Shown piece by piece: positions 1 to 4,781 of a stretch of DNA of 6,949 bases (its first letter is position 1; each line of letters begins with the position of its first letter). Position numbers and translations under genes: made by a program. The notes beneath the pieces are model-generated. The model saw only the letters and a list, made by a program, of their open reading frames with translations. It was not told where the DNA came from and made no database searches. Source of the DNA: Candidatus Dormiibacterota bacterium (GTDB lineage: Bacteria; Chloroflexota; Dormibacteria; Dormibacterales; Dormibacteraceae); contig PLYD01000108.1 of the NCBI GenBank assembly GCA_003151665.1, positions 1 to 6,949 on the forward strand. Reading direction: 5' to 3'.

Positions 1-2
1 TG

Positions 3-98
3 GAATTGGCGCCTGAAATCCTGCAAGTCATTGCGGTGATCGCCGAGATCATGCTCGACCATCGACGCCGAGAATCGGAGGCTCGCAAAGCCGCATGA
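3..98 (+). CDS. 3' end of an unrecognised gene, cut by the left edge
   Basis: An open frame enters from the left edge and ends at TGA 96-98, giving about 31 residues. The tail is helical: a hydrophobic run rich in Ile, Val, Ala and Leu, then a very charged Arg/Glu/Lys stretch ending in Lys-Ala-Ala. That composition looks like a real protein C-terminus, but it is too short to assign to a family. It points towards the toxin-antitoxin and recombinase cluster, so it is probably element cargo. The stop lies 35 bases before the antitoxin start chosen here. It could also be a chance frame. Confidence 0.45.
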   Translation, partial: ELAPEILQVIAVIAEIMLDHRRRESEARKAA

Positions 99-136
99 CG
101 TCGCTACACACTGGTCGATGTACAATCTGCGTCATG
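94..136. promoter_or_regulatory. 7-bp inverted repeat flanking the antitoxin promoter (candidate VapBC operator)
   Basis: CATGACG at 94-100 and its exact reverse complement CGTCATG at 130-136 flank the TACAAT box. The arms are 36 bp apart, and the right arm contains the ATG start at 134. VapB-type ribbon-helix-helix antitoxins, alone or with VapC, are known to repress their own promoter by binding paired inverted repeats that overlap it. The assignment as operator is inference from position and symmetry. Confidence 0.35.
121..126 (+). promoter_or_regulatory. -10 element (TACAAT) of the toxin-antitoxin-recombinase cluster
   Basis: TACAAT matches the bacterial -10 consensus at five of six positions. 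It sits seven bases before the ATG at 134, so transcription would start at or next to that codon, giving a leaderless or nearly leaderless mRNA. No Shine-Dalgarno-like sequence precedes the ATG, which fits. No good -35 is seen: ATGACG at 95-100 is partial and its 20-base spacing is too long. The site lies between the arms of an inverted repeat (94-100 and 130-136). Confidence 0.45.
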
Positions 137-355
137 TTGGTTCGCAAACAGATCATCGTTCCGTCCGAGACAGACAGGCGGATCCGACGACTCGCCCGCA
201 AGAAGGGGATTTCCCAGAGCGCTCTAATTGTGGAAGCGGTTGAAGCCCTTCCTGACGCGTCGAGCCAGGTCGACCACGTCCTCGCCTTCGCCGGCGCTGT
301 CAAAGGGGCGCCTCGAAAGCTGTCGGAGGAAGTCGACGAGGTGGTCTACCGCTGA
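134..355 (+). CDS. vapB: VapB-like ribbon-helix-helix antitoxin
   Basis: A 73-residue protein that should neutralise the PIN toxin encoded three bases downstream and repress the operon. The N-terminal half has ribbon-helix-helix shape: a short strand (about residues 5-10, Lys-Gln-Ile-Ile-Val-Pro), a basic helix (12-24), a Gly25 turn and a second helix (27-38). The remainder, about 40-73, is acidic and probably flexible, as expected for the part that wraps the toxin. ATG 134 is preferred over the in-frame ATG at 95 because the RHH strand begins right after it, the extra 13 residues look unlike protein, and a -10 box lies between the two ATGs. The fold is inferred from pattern. The neighbouring PIN gene makes the antitoxin role likely; the exact antitoxin subfamily is less certain. 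Confidence 0.75.
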   Translation: MLVRKQIIVPSETDRRIRRLARKKGISQSALIVEAVEALPDASSQVDHVLAFAGAVKGAPRKLSEEVDEVVYR

Positions 356-358
356 CGC

Positions 359-793
359 GTGCAGGCAGCCATCCTCGACACCGGACCGATCGTTGGACTG
401 CTCTCGGATGTCGACGAGCACCACGCCGCGTCGGTGGCGGCGATCGCGGCGAGTGGGCGCAAGGGGAGAAAGCTCTTCACCATCTGGGAAGTGGTCGGCG
501 AGGCCTACACGCTATTTCGCATGCGCATCGCTCCTGCTCGCTCGGCGGACGCTGCACTCGTTGTTCTGCGCTGGGCGCGCGAGAGCGGAATCGAGCTGTT
601 TCAGTCGGACGAGAGCGATCATCAGCGGGCCGCGGCAATCCTGGAGCGCTACAGCCAGCTGCGCCTCTCGTACGTCGATGCCGTGCTGCTAACAATCGCC
701 GAGCGACATCGGATGGAAGAGGTCATAACGGCAGACATGCGCCACTTCGGCGCCGTGAAACTTGCCCATCGGATGACAGTGACCCGGGTATGA
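359..793 (+). CDS. vapC: VapC-type PIN-domain toxin (ribonuclease)
   Basis: A 144-residue single PIN domain, the usual VapC size. VapC toxins are Mg2+-dependent endoribonucleases that cut tRNA or rRNA and stop translation when their antitoxin is lost. The four acidic positions are visible: Asp7 in the N-terminal Ile-Leu-Asp-Thr-Gly strand, Glu44 (with Glu48) in Trp-Glu-Val-Val-Gly-Glu, Asp107 in Ser-Tyr-Val-Asp-Ala, and Asp126 in Ile-Thr-Ala-Asp. The protein therefore looks catalytically intact. The start is GTG, three bases after the antitoxin stop. It has no well-placed ribosome site (the nearest purine run ends about 14 bases upstream), so translation is probably coupled to the antitoxin. 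The stop TGA (791-793) runs into the ribosome site of the recombinase. The toxin is probably an addiction module for the element. The natural RNA target cannot be read from sequence. Confidence 0.88.
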   Translation: MQAAILDTGPIVGLLSDVDEHHAASVAAIAASGRKGRKLFTIWEVVGEAYTLFRMRIAPARSADAALVVLRWARESGIELFQSDESDHQRAAAILERYSQLRLSYVDAVLLTIAERHRMEEVITADMRHFGAVKLAHRMTVTRV

Positions 794-799
794 AGGTGA
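793..799 (+). promoter_or_regulatory. Ribosome binding site of the recombinase
   Basis: AAGGTGA begins on the last base of the vapC stop codon and lies four bases before the GTG at 804. It supports that GTG as the recombinase start and suggests that ribosomes ending vapC can reinitiate on the recombinase. Confidence 0.6.
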
Positions 800-803
800 G
801 AAC

Positions 804-2465
804 GTGAGTCGACGGAACTTGAGCCGACAGGACGAGTGGACGCGCGATAGCGAGGCTGAGTCATTGGAGCGGTTGCGGGTGGCAGCTGGCGCGGGCCCGC
901 ATGGTCGAATCGTGCTCGTCTACACGCGGCAATCGGTGAGCGACTTCGATGCCGATGGGCGGCCACGCGGTCCGTCGTTGAACCAGCAGCTCGACGCAGT
1001 GATCCGCCGACCGGAGCTGCATGGTCTCGACTTCGAGCACTTCGAGGACGCTGACCGATCGGGGAAGGAGACGTCCAAGCGGCCTGGCTACCTCGCACTC
1101 ATGGAGCGCGTCCGGACTGCGCCGGCGGCCCAGGTCGGTGCGGTTGCCTTCTATGACGCCGATCGCCTTCATCGCAACGACCTTGCGTTTTTTCGCTTCA
1201 TGGCCGAGATGACCGAACGTCGAATCCTCGTGTTCGACGGAAACGGCCTGATCAGCAACGTCGACCGGCTGTCATGGAAGATCAAGGCGATCGTGGCGCA
1301 GGAGGAGCGAGAGAAAGTCGCCCGGCGCGTCCGCGACAATCTCCGATACCTGCGGCGCAACGGCAAGTTGCTGGGCACGATCCCGCAAGGCTACCGCCGT
1401 GTCGACGGTCGAATCGTTGAAGACCCCTTGGCGGCGCCCGCGATCAAAGAAATCTTTGGGCTCTACGCCAGCGGCCGATTTAGCTTCCGCAGCCTGGCCG
1501 AACACCTCAACCGGAACGGCATCAGGCCCTTCCGCGGCGACGACAAGGCCAACCACAACCGCCCGAAGGCGATCATCTTCACCGGCGACGTCCTCAAGGA
1601 CGTGGTCGGCAATCCCTCTTACACGGGCAAGGTCCTCGTGGATGGCGAGCTCATCGAGGGCCTCCACCCCGCTTTAGTCGACGAACAAACCTGGCGAGCC
1701 TGCCAGGAAGTCAAAACACGCAACGTGAGACGAACGAGCAAAGCCTGGACCAAGCACACCTATCCGCTTACCCCAATCCTGCTCTGCGCCCGCTGCGGCG
1801 GCCCGATGCATGGAGAGGCGTTCTCGCGGAGCGGGCGGATTCTCCGCTACTACGGCTGCCACGTCGCCCGCCGGAATCGATCAGCGGTGCATCCCTCTGG
1901 TCCAACGTGCGATGCCCGCATGTTCAGGAGCGAGATTCTGGAGGAGGCAATCCACCACGAACTCTCGCGTTTCGCGCCAACCCAAGCGATGCACGCGGCT
2001 CTTCGCGGTCACCTACGCAGCGCCAGACGAATCGCCGCTCCCCGCAAGGCGGCTGCACCGGCCGCAAGGCGCCTCGATGAGCAGCTCGCAAGGGCGAAGC
2101 GGCTCTTTGAGTACGGCGAGTACGACTGGGAGACCTTCTGCGCGCGCCGGGACGAAATCATCGAGCAAAAGCGCCAGCTGGCCGAGTCAGCGGCGAAGCC
2201 TGAGAGCGTGGACTTGGCGTGGTGCGAATCACAGCTCCTGGACCTCGTGTCCGCGTGGGAAGCCGCCGATTCCGGTCAGCGGTCGCGCCTTGTCGCCGGC
2301 ATCTTCGAGCATCTCGAGGCCGAGGCATTGCCCGAGGGCACGATTCGCGTGGTAGCGGTTCCGCGCGAAGCTTGGAAGCCGTTTTTTGAAAGCTTGGTAC
2401 TGGAGCGGGAGACGGGCTTCGAACCCGCTACCTCGACCTTGGCAAGGTCGCGCTCTACCAAGTGA
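804..2465 (+). CDS. Large serine recombinase (integrase) of the mobile element
   Basis: A 553-residue site-specific recombinase that would cut and rejoin att sites through a phosphoserine link. Order of domains: resolvase-type catalytic domain (about 35-180) with nucleophile Ser44 in Tyr-Thr-Arg-Gln-Ser, Arg42, Arg93 in Lys-Arg-Pro-Gly-Tyr, and Arg121/Arg124 in Asp-Arg-Leu-His-Arg. Next is a long helix (about 157-187) and a recombinase domain starting near Pro-Gln-Gly-Tyr-Arg-Arg (194-199). A zinc ribbon follows, with Cys328, Cys331, Cys352 and Cys369, and then a charged helical segment (about 420-465) suited to the coiled coil of this family. All expected catalytic residues are present. The last 21 residues (533-553) are translated from the antisense strand of a tRNA-Gly gene and are not part of the conserved fold. 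The GTG start has a ribosome site at 793-799. Cotranscription with vapBC is inferred from 3- and 10-base gaps. Confidence 0.93.
   Translation: MSRRNLSRQDEWTRDSEAESLERLRVAAGAGPHGRIVLVYTRQSVSDFDADGRPRGPSLNQQLDAVIRRPELHGLDFEHFEDADRSGKETSKRPGYLALMERVRTAPAAQVGAVAFYDADRLHRNDLAFFRFMAEMTERRILVFDGNGLISNVDRLSWKIKAIVAQEEREKVARRVRDNLRYLRRNGKLLGTIPQGYRRVDGRIVEDPLAAPAIKEIFGLYASGRFSFRSLAEHLNRNGIRPFRGDDKANHNRPKAIIFTGDVLKDVVGNPSYTGKVLVDGELIEGLHPALVDEQTWRACQEVKTRNVRRTSKAWTKHTYPLTPILLCARCGGPMHGEAFSRSGRILRYYGCHVARRNRSAVHPSGPTCDARMFRSEILEEAIHHELSRFAPTQAMHAALRGHLRSARRIAAPRKAAAPAARRLDEQLARAKRLFEYGEYDWETFCARRDEIIEQKRQLAESAAKPESVDLAWCESQLLDLVSAWEAADSGQRSRLVAGIFEHLEAEALPEGTIRVVAVPREAWKPFFESLVLERETGFEPATSTLARSRSTK
2356..2387 (+). 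terminator. Terminator-like hairpin and T-run inside the recombinase 3' end
   Basis: CGGTTCC (2356-2362) pairs with GGAAGCCG (2374-2381) as a seven-pair stem with one bulged G (2378) and an 11-base loop. Six T residues (2382-2387) follow directly. This is the layout of an intrinsic terminator on the + strand. It lies within the recombinase frame, 13 bases before the tRNA 3' end, so it could limit transcription running antisense into the tRNA. Translating ribosomes would disrupt it. Function is inference. Confidence 0.4.
2368..2397. repeat. Pair of 8-bp direct repeats, AAGCTTGG, beside the tRNA
   Basis: AAGCTTGG occurs at 2368-2375 and again at 2390-2397. The starts are 22 bp apart, about two helical turns, and the second copy ends three bases before the tRNA CCA end. 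Each copy begins with the palindrome AAGCTT. The position is where the element-derived half of an integrase attachment site should lie, so they may be recombinase contact points. The first copy overlaps the terminator-like hairpin. This could be chance. Confidence 0.4.
2376..2445. other. Probable attachment-site junction at the tRNA-Gly 3' end
   Basis: The element's recombinase gene points at, and ends inside, the 3' part of an intact tRNA gene. This is the usual signature of an element inserted at a tRNA 3' end. The exact crossover cannot be seen because the other element end is outside the window. If the crossover is beyond the CCA, the last 21 recombinase residues come from the host chromosome. 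If it is inside the tRNA, the element carries its own copy of the tRNA 3' end. Confidence 0.5.
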
Positions 2466-2476
2466 GCTACTCCCGC
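2401..2476 (-). tRNA. tRNA-Gly, anticodon GCC, CCA encoded
   Basis: Read on the minus strand from 2476 to 2401, this folds as a complete 76-base cloverleaf. The acceptor stem GCGGGAG pairs perfectly with CTCCCGC, followed by discriminator T and an encoded CCA (2403-2401). The D-stem is GCTC/GAGC, the anticodon stem CGACC/GGTCG with loop TTGCCAA (anticodon at 2443-2441), the variable loop has five bases, and the T-stem GCGGG/CCCGT holds loop TTCGAAG. It reads GGC and GGU glycine codons. The gene is intact although a mobile element abuts its 3' end, and its 3' 65 bases overlap the recombinase frame on the other strand. Transcription past the CCA would make RNA antisense to the recombinase mRNA. 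Confidence 0.97.
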
Positions 2477-2491
2477 TCGGGCAGAGGTGCA

Positions 2492-2497
2492 ATGATA
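2492..2497 (-). promoter_or_regulatory. Possible -10 element of the tRNA-Gly gene
   Basis: TATCAT on the minus strand lies 15 bases upstream of the tRNA 5' end, a sensible distance for a short leader removed by RNase P. No convincing -35 hexamer is found at 16-18 bases, where the sequence is a G-rich run, so this rests on the -10 match alone. Confidence 0.3.
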
Positions 2498-2543
2498 CCC
2501 CGCCGACACCTCGACCCCTCCCCCGCCGGGCCGGAACCTGAGG

Positions 2544-2756
2544 TCAGCCGCCTACCTTTTGCCTGGGCTCGGCCTCGAAGATCTCCTCGATCCTCCGCTT
2601 GAAAGTTCGGGCGAGCGAGAAGGCCAGCGGTAGGCTCGGGTCGTACTTGCCGGTTTCGATCGCATTCACCGTCTGGCGCGATACGCCCAGCCTCTGCGCC
2701 AGGTCCGCCTGCGACCAATCGAGCTCGGCGCGCAGGACTCGCAGCCGGTTCTTCAC
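2544..2756 (-). CDS. Short XRE-family helix-turn-helix regulator
   Basis: A 70-residue DNA-binding protein that is almost entirely one Cro/C1-type HTH domain. The helix-turn-helix covers about residues 14-36: Trp-Ser-Gln-Ala-Asp-Leu-Ala, the Gly-Val-Ser-Arg-Gln-Thr-Val recognition turn, then Asn-Ala-Ile-Glu-Thr-Gly and Tyr-Asp-Pro-Ser, a very typical pattern. Start is GTG at 2756-2754, overlapping the TGA stop of the upstream membrane gene as GTGA. A longer reading from 2795 would add residues that are only the other-frame image of the membrane gene. Such short XRE proteins are often encoded next to a small membrane protein, as here. It probably regulates its own two-gene operon, with the palindrome at 3297-3309 as a candidate operator. 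Its effector is unknown. Confidence 0.88.
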   Translation of the reverse strand: MKNRLRVLRAELDWSQADLAQRLGVSRQTVNAIETGKYDPSLPLAFSLARTFKRRIEEIFEAEPRQKVGG

Positions 2757-3286
2757 CGATACCGGAATGTGAAGATGGCGGTGCCGATGCCCCACAAGCC
2801 CGCGATGAGGGGCAGGATGAAAGTCCAGTTGAGGTGCGGCATGCCGGCACCCTCCAGGAACCCATAAGTGAACGTGAGCAGCGCAGTGCCCCCCAGCGCG
2901 AACGCGAACGCCTCGGTCTGGATCCGCTTCTGCAGCTCATCGGTCTGCGAAATGCGGCGCACGAACAGGAACACCACCAGGGCCGCCGGCAGCACCGGCA
3001 CCACGGCCACCACGTAGCGCCACGATGCCTCCGGGTTGGCGCGTAGGAGCGTGACCGACCCGATCAGCAACATCATGTACGCGAGCAGGGCCAGGCCGAT
3101 CTCGATCTGCGAGCGATAGGTGACCCAGGTCGACTGCACCTGCATGGCGGGTGGCGTCGGGCCGGGGATGCCCGCGACCATCGGCGGAATGTTCGACTCC
3201 GTCCGCATAAACGGCGACGCGGGGTGCGTATACAGCGGTTCGACCGGGGCTTGAGTAGGGTTGTGCTCGGGAGGACCGTCACTCAT
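2753..3286 (-). CDS. Four-helix membrane protein paired with the XRE regulator
   Basis: A 177-residue inner-membrane protein of unknown function. Residues 1-57 are polar and proline-rich without a signal peptide. Hydrophobic segments follow at about 62-81, 90-108, 125-144 and 154-174. The loop between helices two and three is charged (Thr-Asp-Glu-Leu-Gln-Lys-Arg-Ile-Gln, 115-123), a conserved-looking motif of membrane proteins found beside short XRE regulators. It is the first gene of a two-gene operon, and its stop TGA overlaps the regulator's GTG. The ATG at 3286 is chosen because a strong promoter ends eight bases upstream, implying a leaderless message. No ribosome site is visible. Met27 is an alternative start but lacks a ribosome site too. 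A role as sensor or as the regulator's target is inference only. Confidence 0.75.
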   Translation of the reverse strand: MSDGPPEHNPTQAPVEPLYTHPASPFMRTESNIPPMVAGIPGPTPPAMQVQSTWVTYRSQIEIGLALLAYMMLLIGSVTLLRANPEASWRYVVAVVPVLPAALVVFLFVRRISQTDELQKRIQTEAFAFALGGTALLTFTYGFLEGAGMPHLNWTFILPLIAGLWGIGTAIFTFRYR

Positions 3287-3294
3287 GTCCGCGC

Positions 3295-3323
3295 ACAGTA
3301 AAGGTTACTTATCAGAATGTCAA
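3295..3323 (-). promoter_or_regulatory. Strong sigma-70-type promoter of the membrane protein/XRE operon
   Basis: On the minus strand a perfect TTGACA (3323-3318), a 17-base spacer (3317-3301) and TACTGT (3300-3295, four of six matches) form a near-ideal promoter. Transcription would start around 3288, one or two bases before the ATG at 3286, so the message should be leaderless or nearly so. Confidence 0.7.
3297..3309. promoter_or_regulatory. 13-bp palindrome over the -10 box (candidate XRE operator)
   Basis: AGTAA-AGG-TTACT is a perfect dyad with five-base arms and a three-base centre. It covers part of the -10 hexamer and the promoter spacer, so a bound dimer would block RNA polymerase. 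The small XRE regulator encoded in the same operon is the obvious candidate ligand. That link is inference. Confidence 0.45.
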
Positions 3324-3479
3324 GCGTCCTTGTCTTAGCAGAAGAGGGCTAGTCGAGGTTGCCGAGGCGGTTGAGGAGGCTTGTCACCAGGTCACTACCC
3401 CCTACAAACGCTCGGTGACCCACACCTGATCGGCGCGATTAACATCAAGATCACGATGAGCCCGATGGAAGGCGGCGCG
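3324..3479. other. Intergenic region before the TfoX-domain gene, with competing inverted repeats
   Basis: This stretch separates divergent transcription units. GGTCAC (3390-3395) and GTCACC (3383-3388) can each pair with the single GGTGACC at 3414-3420, giving alternative six-base stems. TAACAT at 3440-3445 is a possible -10 for the downstream gene, but no convincing -35 accompanies it. The open frame covering part of this region from a TTG at 3381 is not supported as coding. Confidence 0.3.
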
Positions 3480-3860
3480 ATGCCCAAGCCGAGCGAGCAG
3501 GCGAAAGCGGCTTTTACCAAGCTCGTGCCCGGTGGTCCGACCGTCACGCTGCGCCCGATGTTCGGCAACCTTGCCGCTTTTGTGAACGGCAACATGTTCG
3601 CCGGGCTCTTCGGGGAGGACCTTTTCGTGAGGCTGCCCGATGACCAGAGCGCCAGGGTGCGAAAACAAGGCGGGCGAGATTTCGCGCCGATGGCCGGCCG
3701 ACCGATGAAGGGCTACGTCACTGTGCCGAGCACATGGCACACCAAGCCCGAACCCGCCAAGGCGTGGGTCGCCACCGCACTCGAGCTGACGGGCCGCATG
3801 CCGCCGAAGGTCCCGGCAGCGAAGAAGGGGCCACGAAACCCACCAAGACTCGGTAGGTAG
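3480..3860 (+). CDS. TfoX N-terminal-domain family protein
   Basis: A 126-residue protein that resembles stand-alone TfoX/Sxy N-terminal domain proteins. The core is recognisable: Arg-Pro-Met-Phe-Gly-Asn (residues 25-30), Phe-Val-Asn-Gly-Asn-Met-Phe, then Leu-Phe-Val-Arg-Leu-Pro-Asp and a Gly-Arg-Pro-Met-Lys-Gly-Tyr-Val motif before a final helix. It ends in a basic, proline-rich tail. Full TfoX/Sxy proteins activate competence genes with CRP in gammaproteobacteria. Single-domain versions elsewhere have no firm function, so competence should not be assumed. ATG 3480 is chosen because GGAAGG (3467-3472) precedes it by seven bases and the residues before it are not family-like. ATG 3456 and 3465 are in-frame alternatives. 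The stop is two bases from the stop of the convergent bactofilin. Confidence 0.85.
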   Translation: MPKPSEQAKAAFTKLVPGGPTVTLRPMFGNLAAFVNGNMFAGLFGEDLFVRLPDDQSARVRKQGGRDFAPMAGRPMKGYVTVPSTWHTKPEPAKAWVATALELTGRMPPKVPAAKKGPRNPPRLGR

Positions 3861-3862
3861 CG

Positions 3863-4402
3863 CTAGCGTTTCGGCTTGCCCCTGGCCTTGCCGTCGGTGC
3901 GGGTGGGTTGGGGTTCTGCAGCGATCTCGGGGGTCTGCGCCACCGCCACCGGCTCTGGTGCGGCACCGGCGGGCGATGGTTCCGGCGCCGGAGTGAACGC
4001 ATCGGGCTGAGGGCCCATCGAGACGTTGCCGCTGAAGGTCGCGCCATCCTGGATGACGAGCCTCGCGACGCGTACGTCGCCGGTCAGCGATCCTGAGCGG
4101 GCCACCACCAATCGCTTGCGTGCAATGACGGGTCCGCTGACGCTGCCTCGAATGTTGATGTCTCCACCGGCCAGCGACGCGTTGACCTTGGCCTCGTCGT
4201 CGACCTCGACGTCCCCGGTGGCATGGATCTCGCCCTGCACCGTGCCGCCCAGGCGAACATCGCCGTCGATGTGAAGCTCGCCGATCAGGCGGTCGCGCGG
4301 GCCGAGCGTGATCCCGCTGCGGTGGCCGGTGGTCGGAGTTTCGGGCGGCGGCTGATCCGCCGTCTTACCTGGAACCCTAGCCCCCGGAGCCCTGGCGCTC
4401 AA
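3863..4402 (-). CDS. Bactofilin (second of a tandem pair)
   Basis: A 179-residue polymer-forming cytoskeletal protein. The central bactofilin domain (about residues 31-128) is a stack of short beta strands rich in Gly, Val and Asp, starting at Ile-Thr-Leu-Gly-Pro-Arg-Asp and including repeated turns such as Ile-Asp-Gly-Asp and Ile-Arg-Gly-Ser. This fits the right-handed beta-helix that assembles into nucleotide-independent filaments. Both flanks are disordered: a Pro/Thr-rich N-terminus and a Pro/Ala-rich tail (about 130-179) ending in basic Lys-Pro-Lys-Arg. The start is TTG at 4402-4400. An in-frame TAA lies just upstream, no ATG or GTG is available before the domain, and AAGGA precedes the TTG by nine bases. 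The gene overlaps the preceding bactofilin by 26 bases. Bactofilins scaffold cell-shape or polar proteins; the partner here is unknown. Confidence 0.9.
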   Translation of the reverse strand: MSARAPGARVPGKTADQPPPETPTTGHRSGITLGPRDRLIGELHIDGDVRLGGTVQGEIHATGDVEVDDEAKVNASLAGGDINIRGSVSGPVIARKRLVVARSGSLTGDVRVARLVIQDGATFSGNVSMGPQPDAFTPAPEPSPAGAAPEPVAVAQTPEIAAEPQPTRTDGKARGKPKR

Positions 4403-4781
4403 AGTCGCCCATCCTTACGTGGCCGTTCAGGCTGGCGCCGTCCTCGATCTGCAGCCGGCGCACCGTCACGTCGCCACTCAGCTTTGCGTTCTTTCCCAAC
4501 ACCAGCTTGTCGCGGGCGTTGAGGGTACCTTCGACGTCGCCCTTGATGGTGACGTTGGAGGCTTCGAGGAAAGCTTTCACCTTGGCGCCTGAAGCCACCT
4601 CGATGTTCCCGCTCACACGTAGCTCGCCTTCCGCGCGGCCGTCCACGTGAACGTGGCCATCGTAGGTGAGCTTGCCTTCCAGGCTGTCATTCGGCCCCAT
4701 CGTGAACCGACGAAGCCCATCTTTCTTGTCTTGGGCAGCCTCCGCAGGCGTGCTTTCTGCGACTGCCTCCTGTACGTCCAT
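4377..4781 (-). CDS. Bactofilin (first of a tandem pair)
   Basis: A 134-residue bactofilin with a short charged N-terminus (1-25), a beta-helical core (about 26-127) and a short tail ending Gly-Ser-Gly-Gly. The core opens with Phe-Thr-Met-Gly-Pro-Asn-Asp, the counterpart of the opening in the downstream copy. Repeats such as Val-Asp-Gly-Arg-Ala-Glu-Gly and Ile-Lys-Gly-Asp-Val-Glu-Gly follow. ATG 4781 is preceded by GGGGGTGA nine bases upstream, an acceptable ribosome site. The paralogue starts inside the final codons, so the two products are likely made together and may co-polymerise. This copy lacks the long Pro/Ala tail of the second, which may separate a core subunit from an adaptor subunit. 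That division is inference. Confidence 0.92.
   Translation of the reverse strand: MDVQEAVAESTPAEAAQDKKDGLRRFTMGPNDSLEGKLTYDGHVHVDGRAEGELRVSGNIEVASGAKVKAFLEASNVTIKGDVEGTLNARDKLVLGKNAKLSGDVTVRRLQIEDGASLNGHVRMGDFERQGSGG

Noticed and set aside
95..133. Longer antitoxin start at ATG 95, overlapping the upstream stop as ATGA
   Set aside because: The added 13 residues look unlike protein, and the -10 box lies downstream of this ATG. The RHH strand begins just after ATG 134.
228..692. 154-residue frame on the + strand overlapping the toxin-antitoxin genes
   Set aside because: Arg/Ser-rich, low-complexity translation in the wrong frame of two recognisable genes; a high-GC shadow.
1810..2355. 181-residue frame inside the recombinase gene
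   Set aside because: Other-frame image of the zinc-ribbon and coiled-coil region; composition is Arg/Ser/Pro-rich with no recognisable domain.
2757..2795. N-terminal extension of the XRE regulator (His-rich)
   Set aside because: It is the other-frame reading of the membrane gene's end. The GTG overlapping the TGA fits the family length.
2467..2940. 157-residue minus-strand frame covering the XRE gene
   Set aside because: Ser/Arg/Gly-rich shadow of the regulator and membrane protein, which have clear domains.
3861..3868. CGCTAGCG palindrome between the convergent TfoX and bactofilin stops
   Set aside because: Only eight bases, with no T-run; too short to call a bidirectional terminator.
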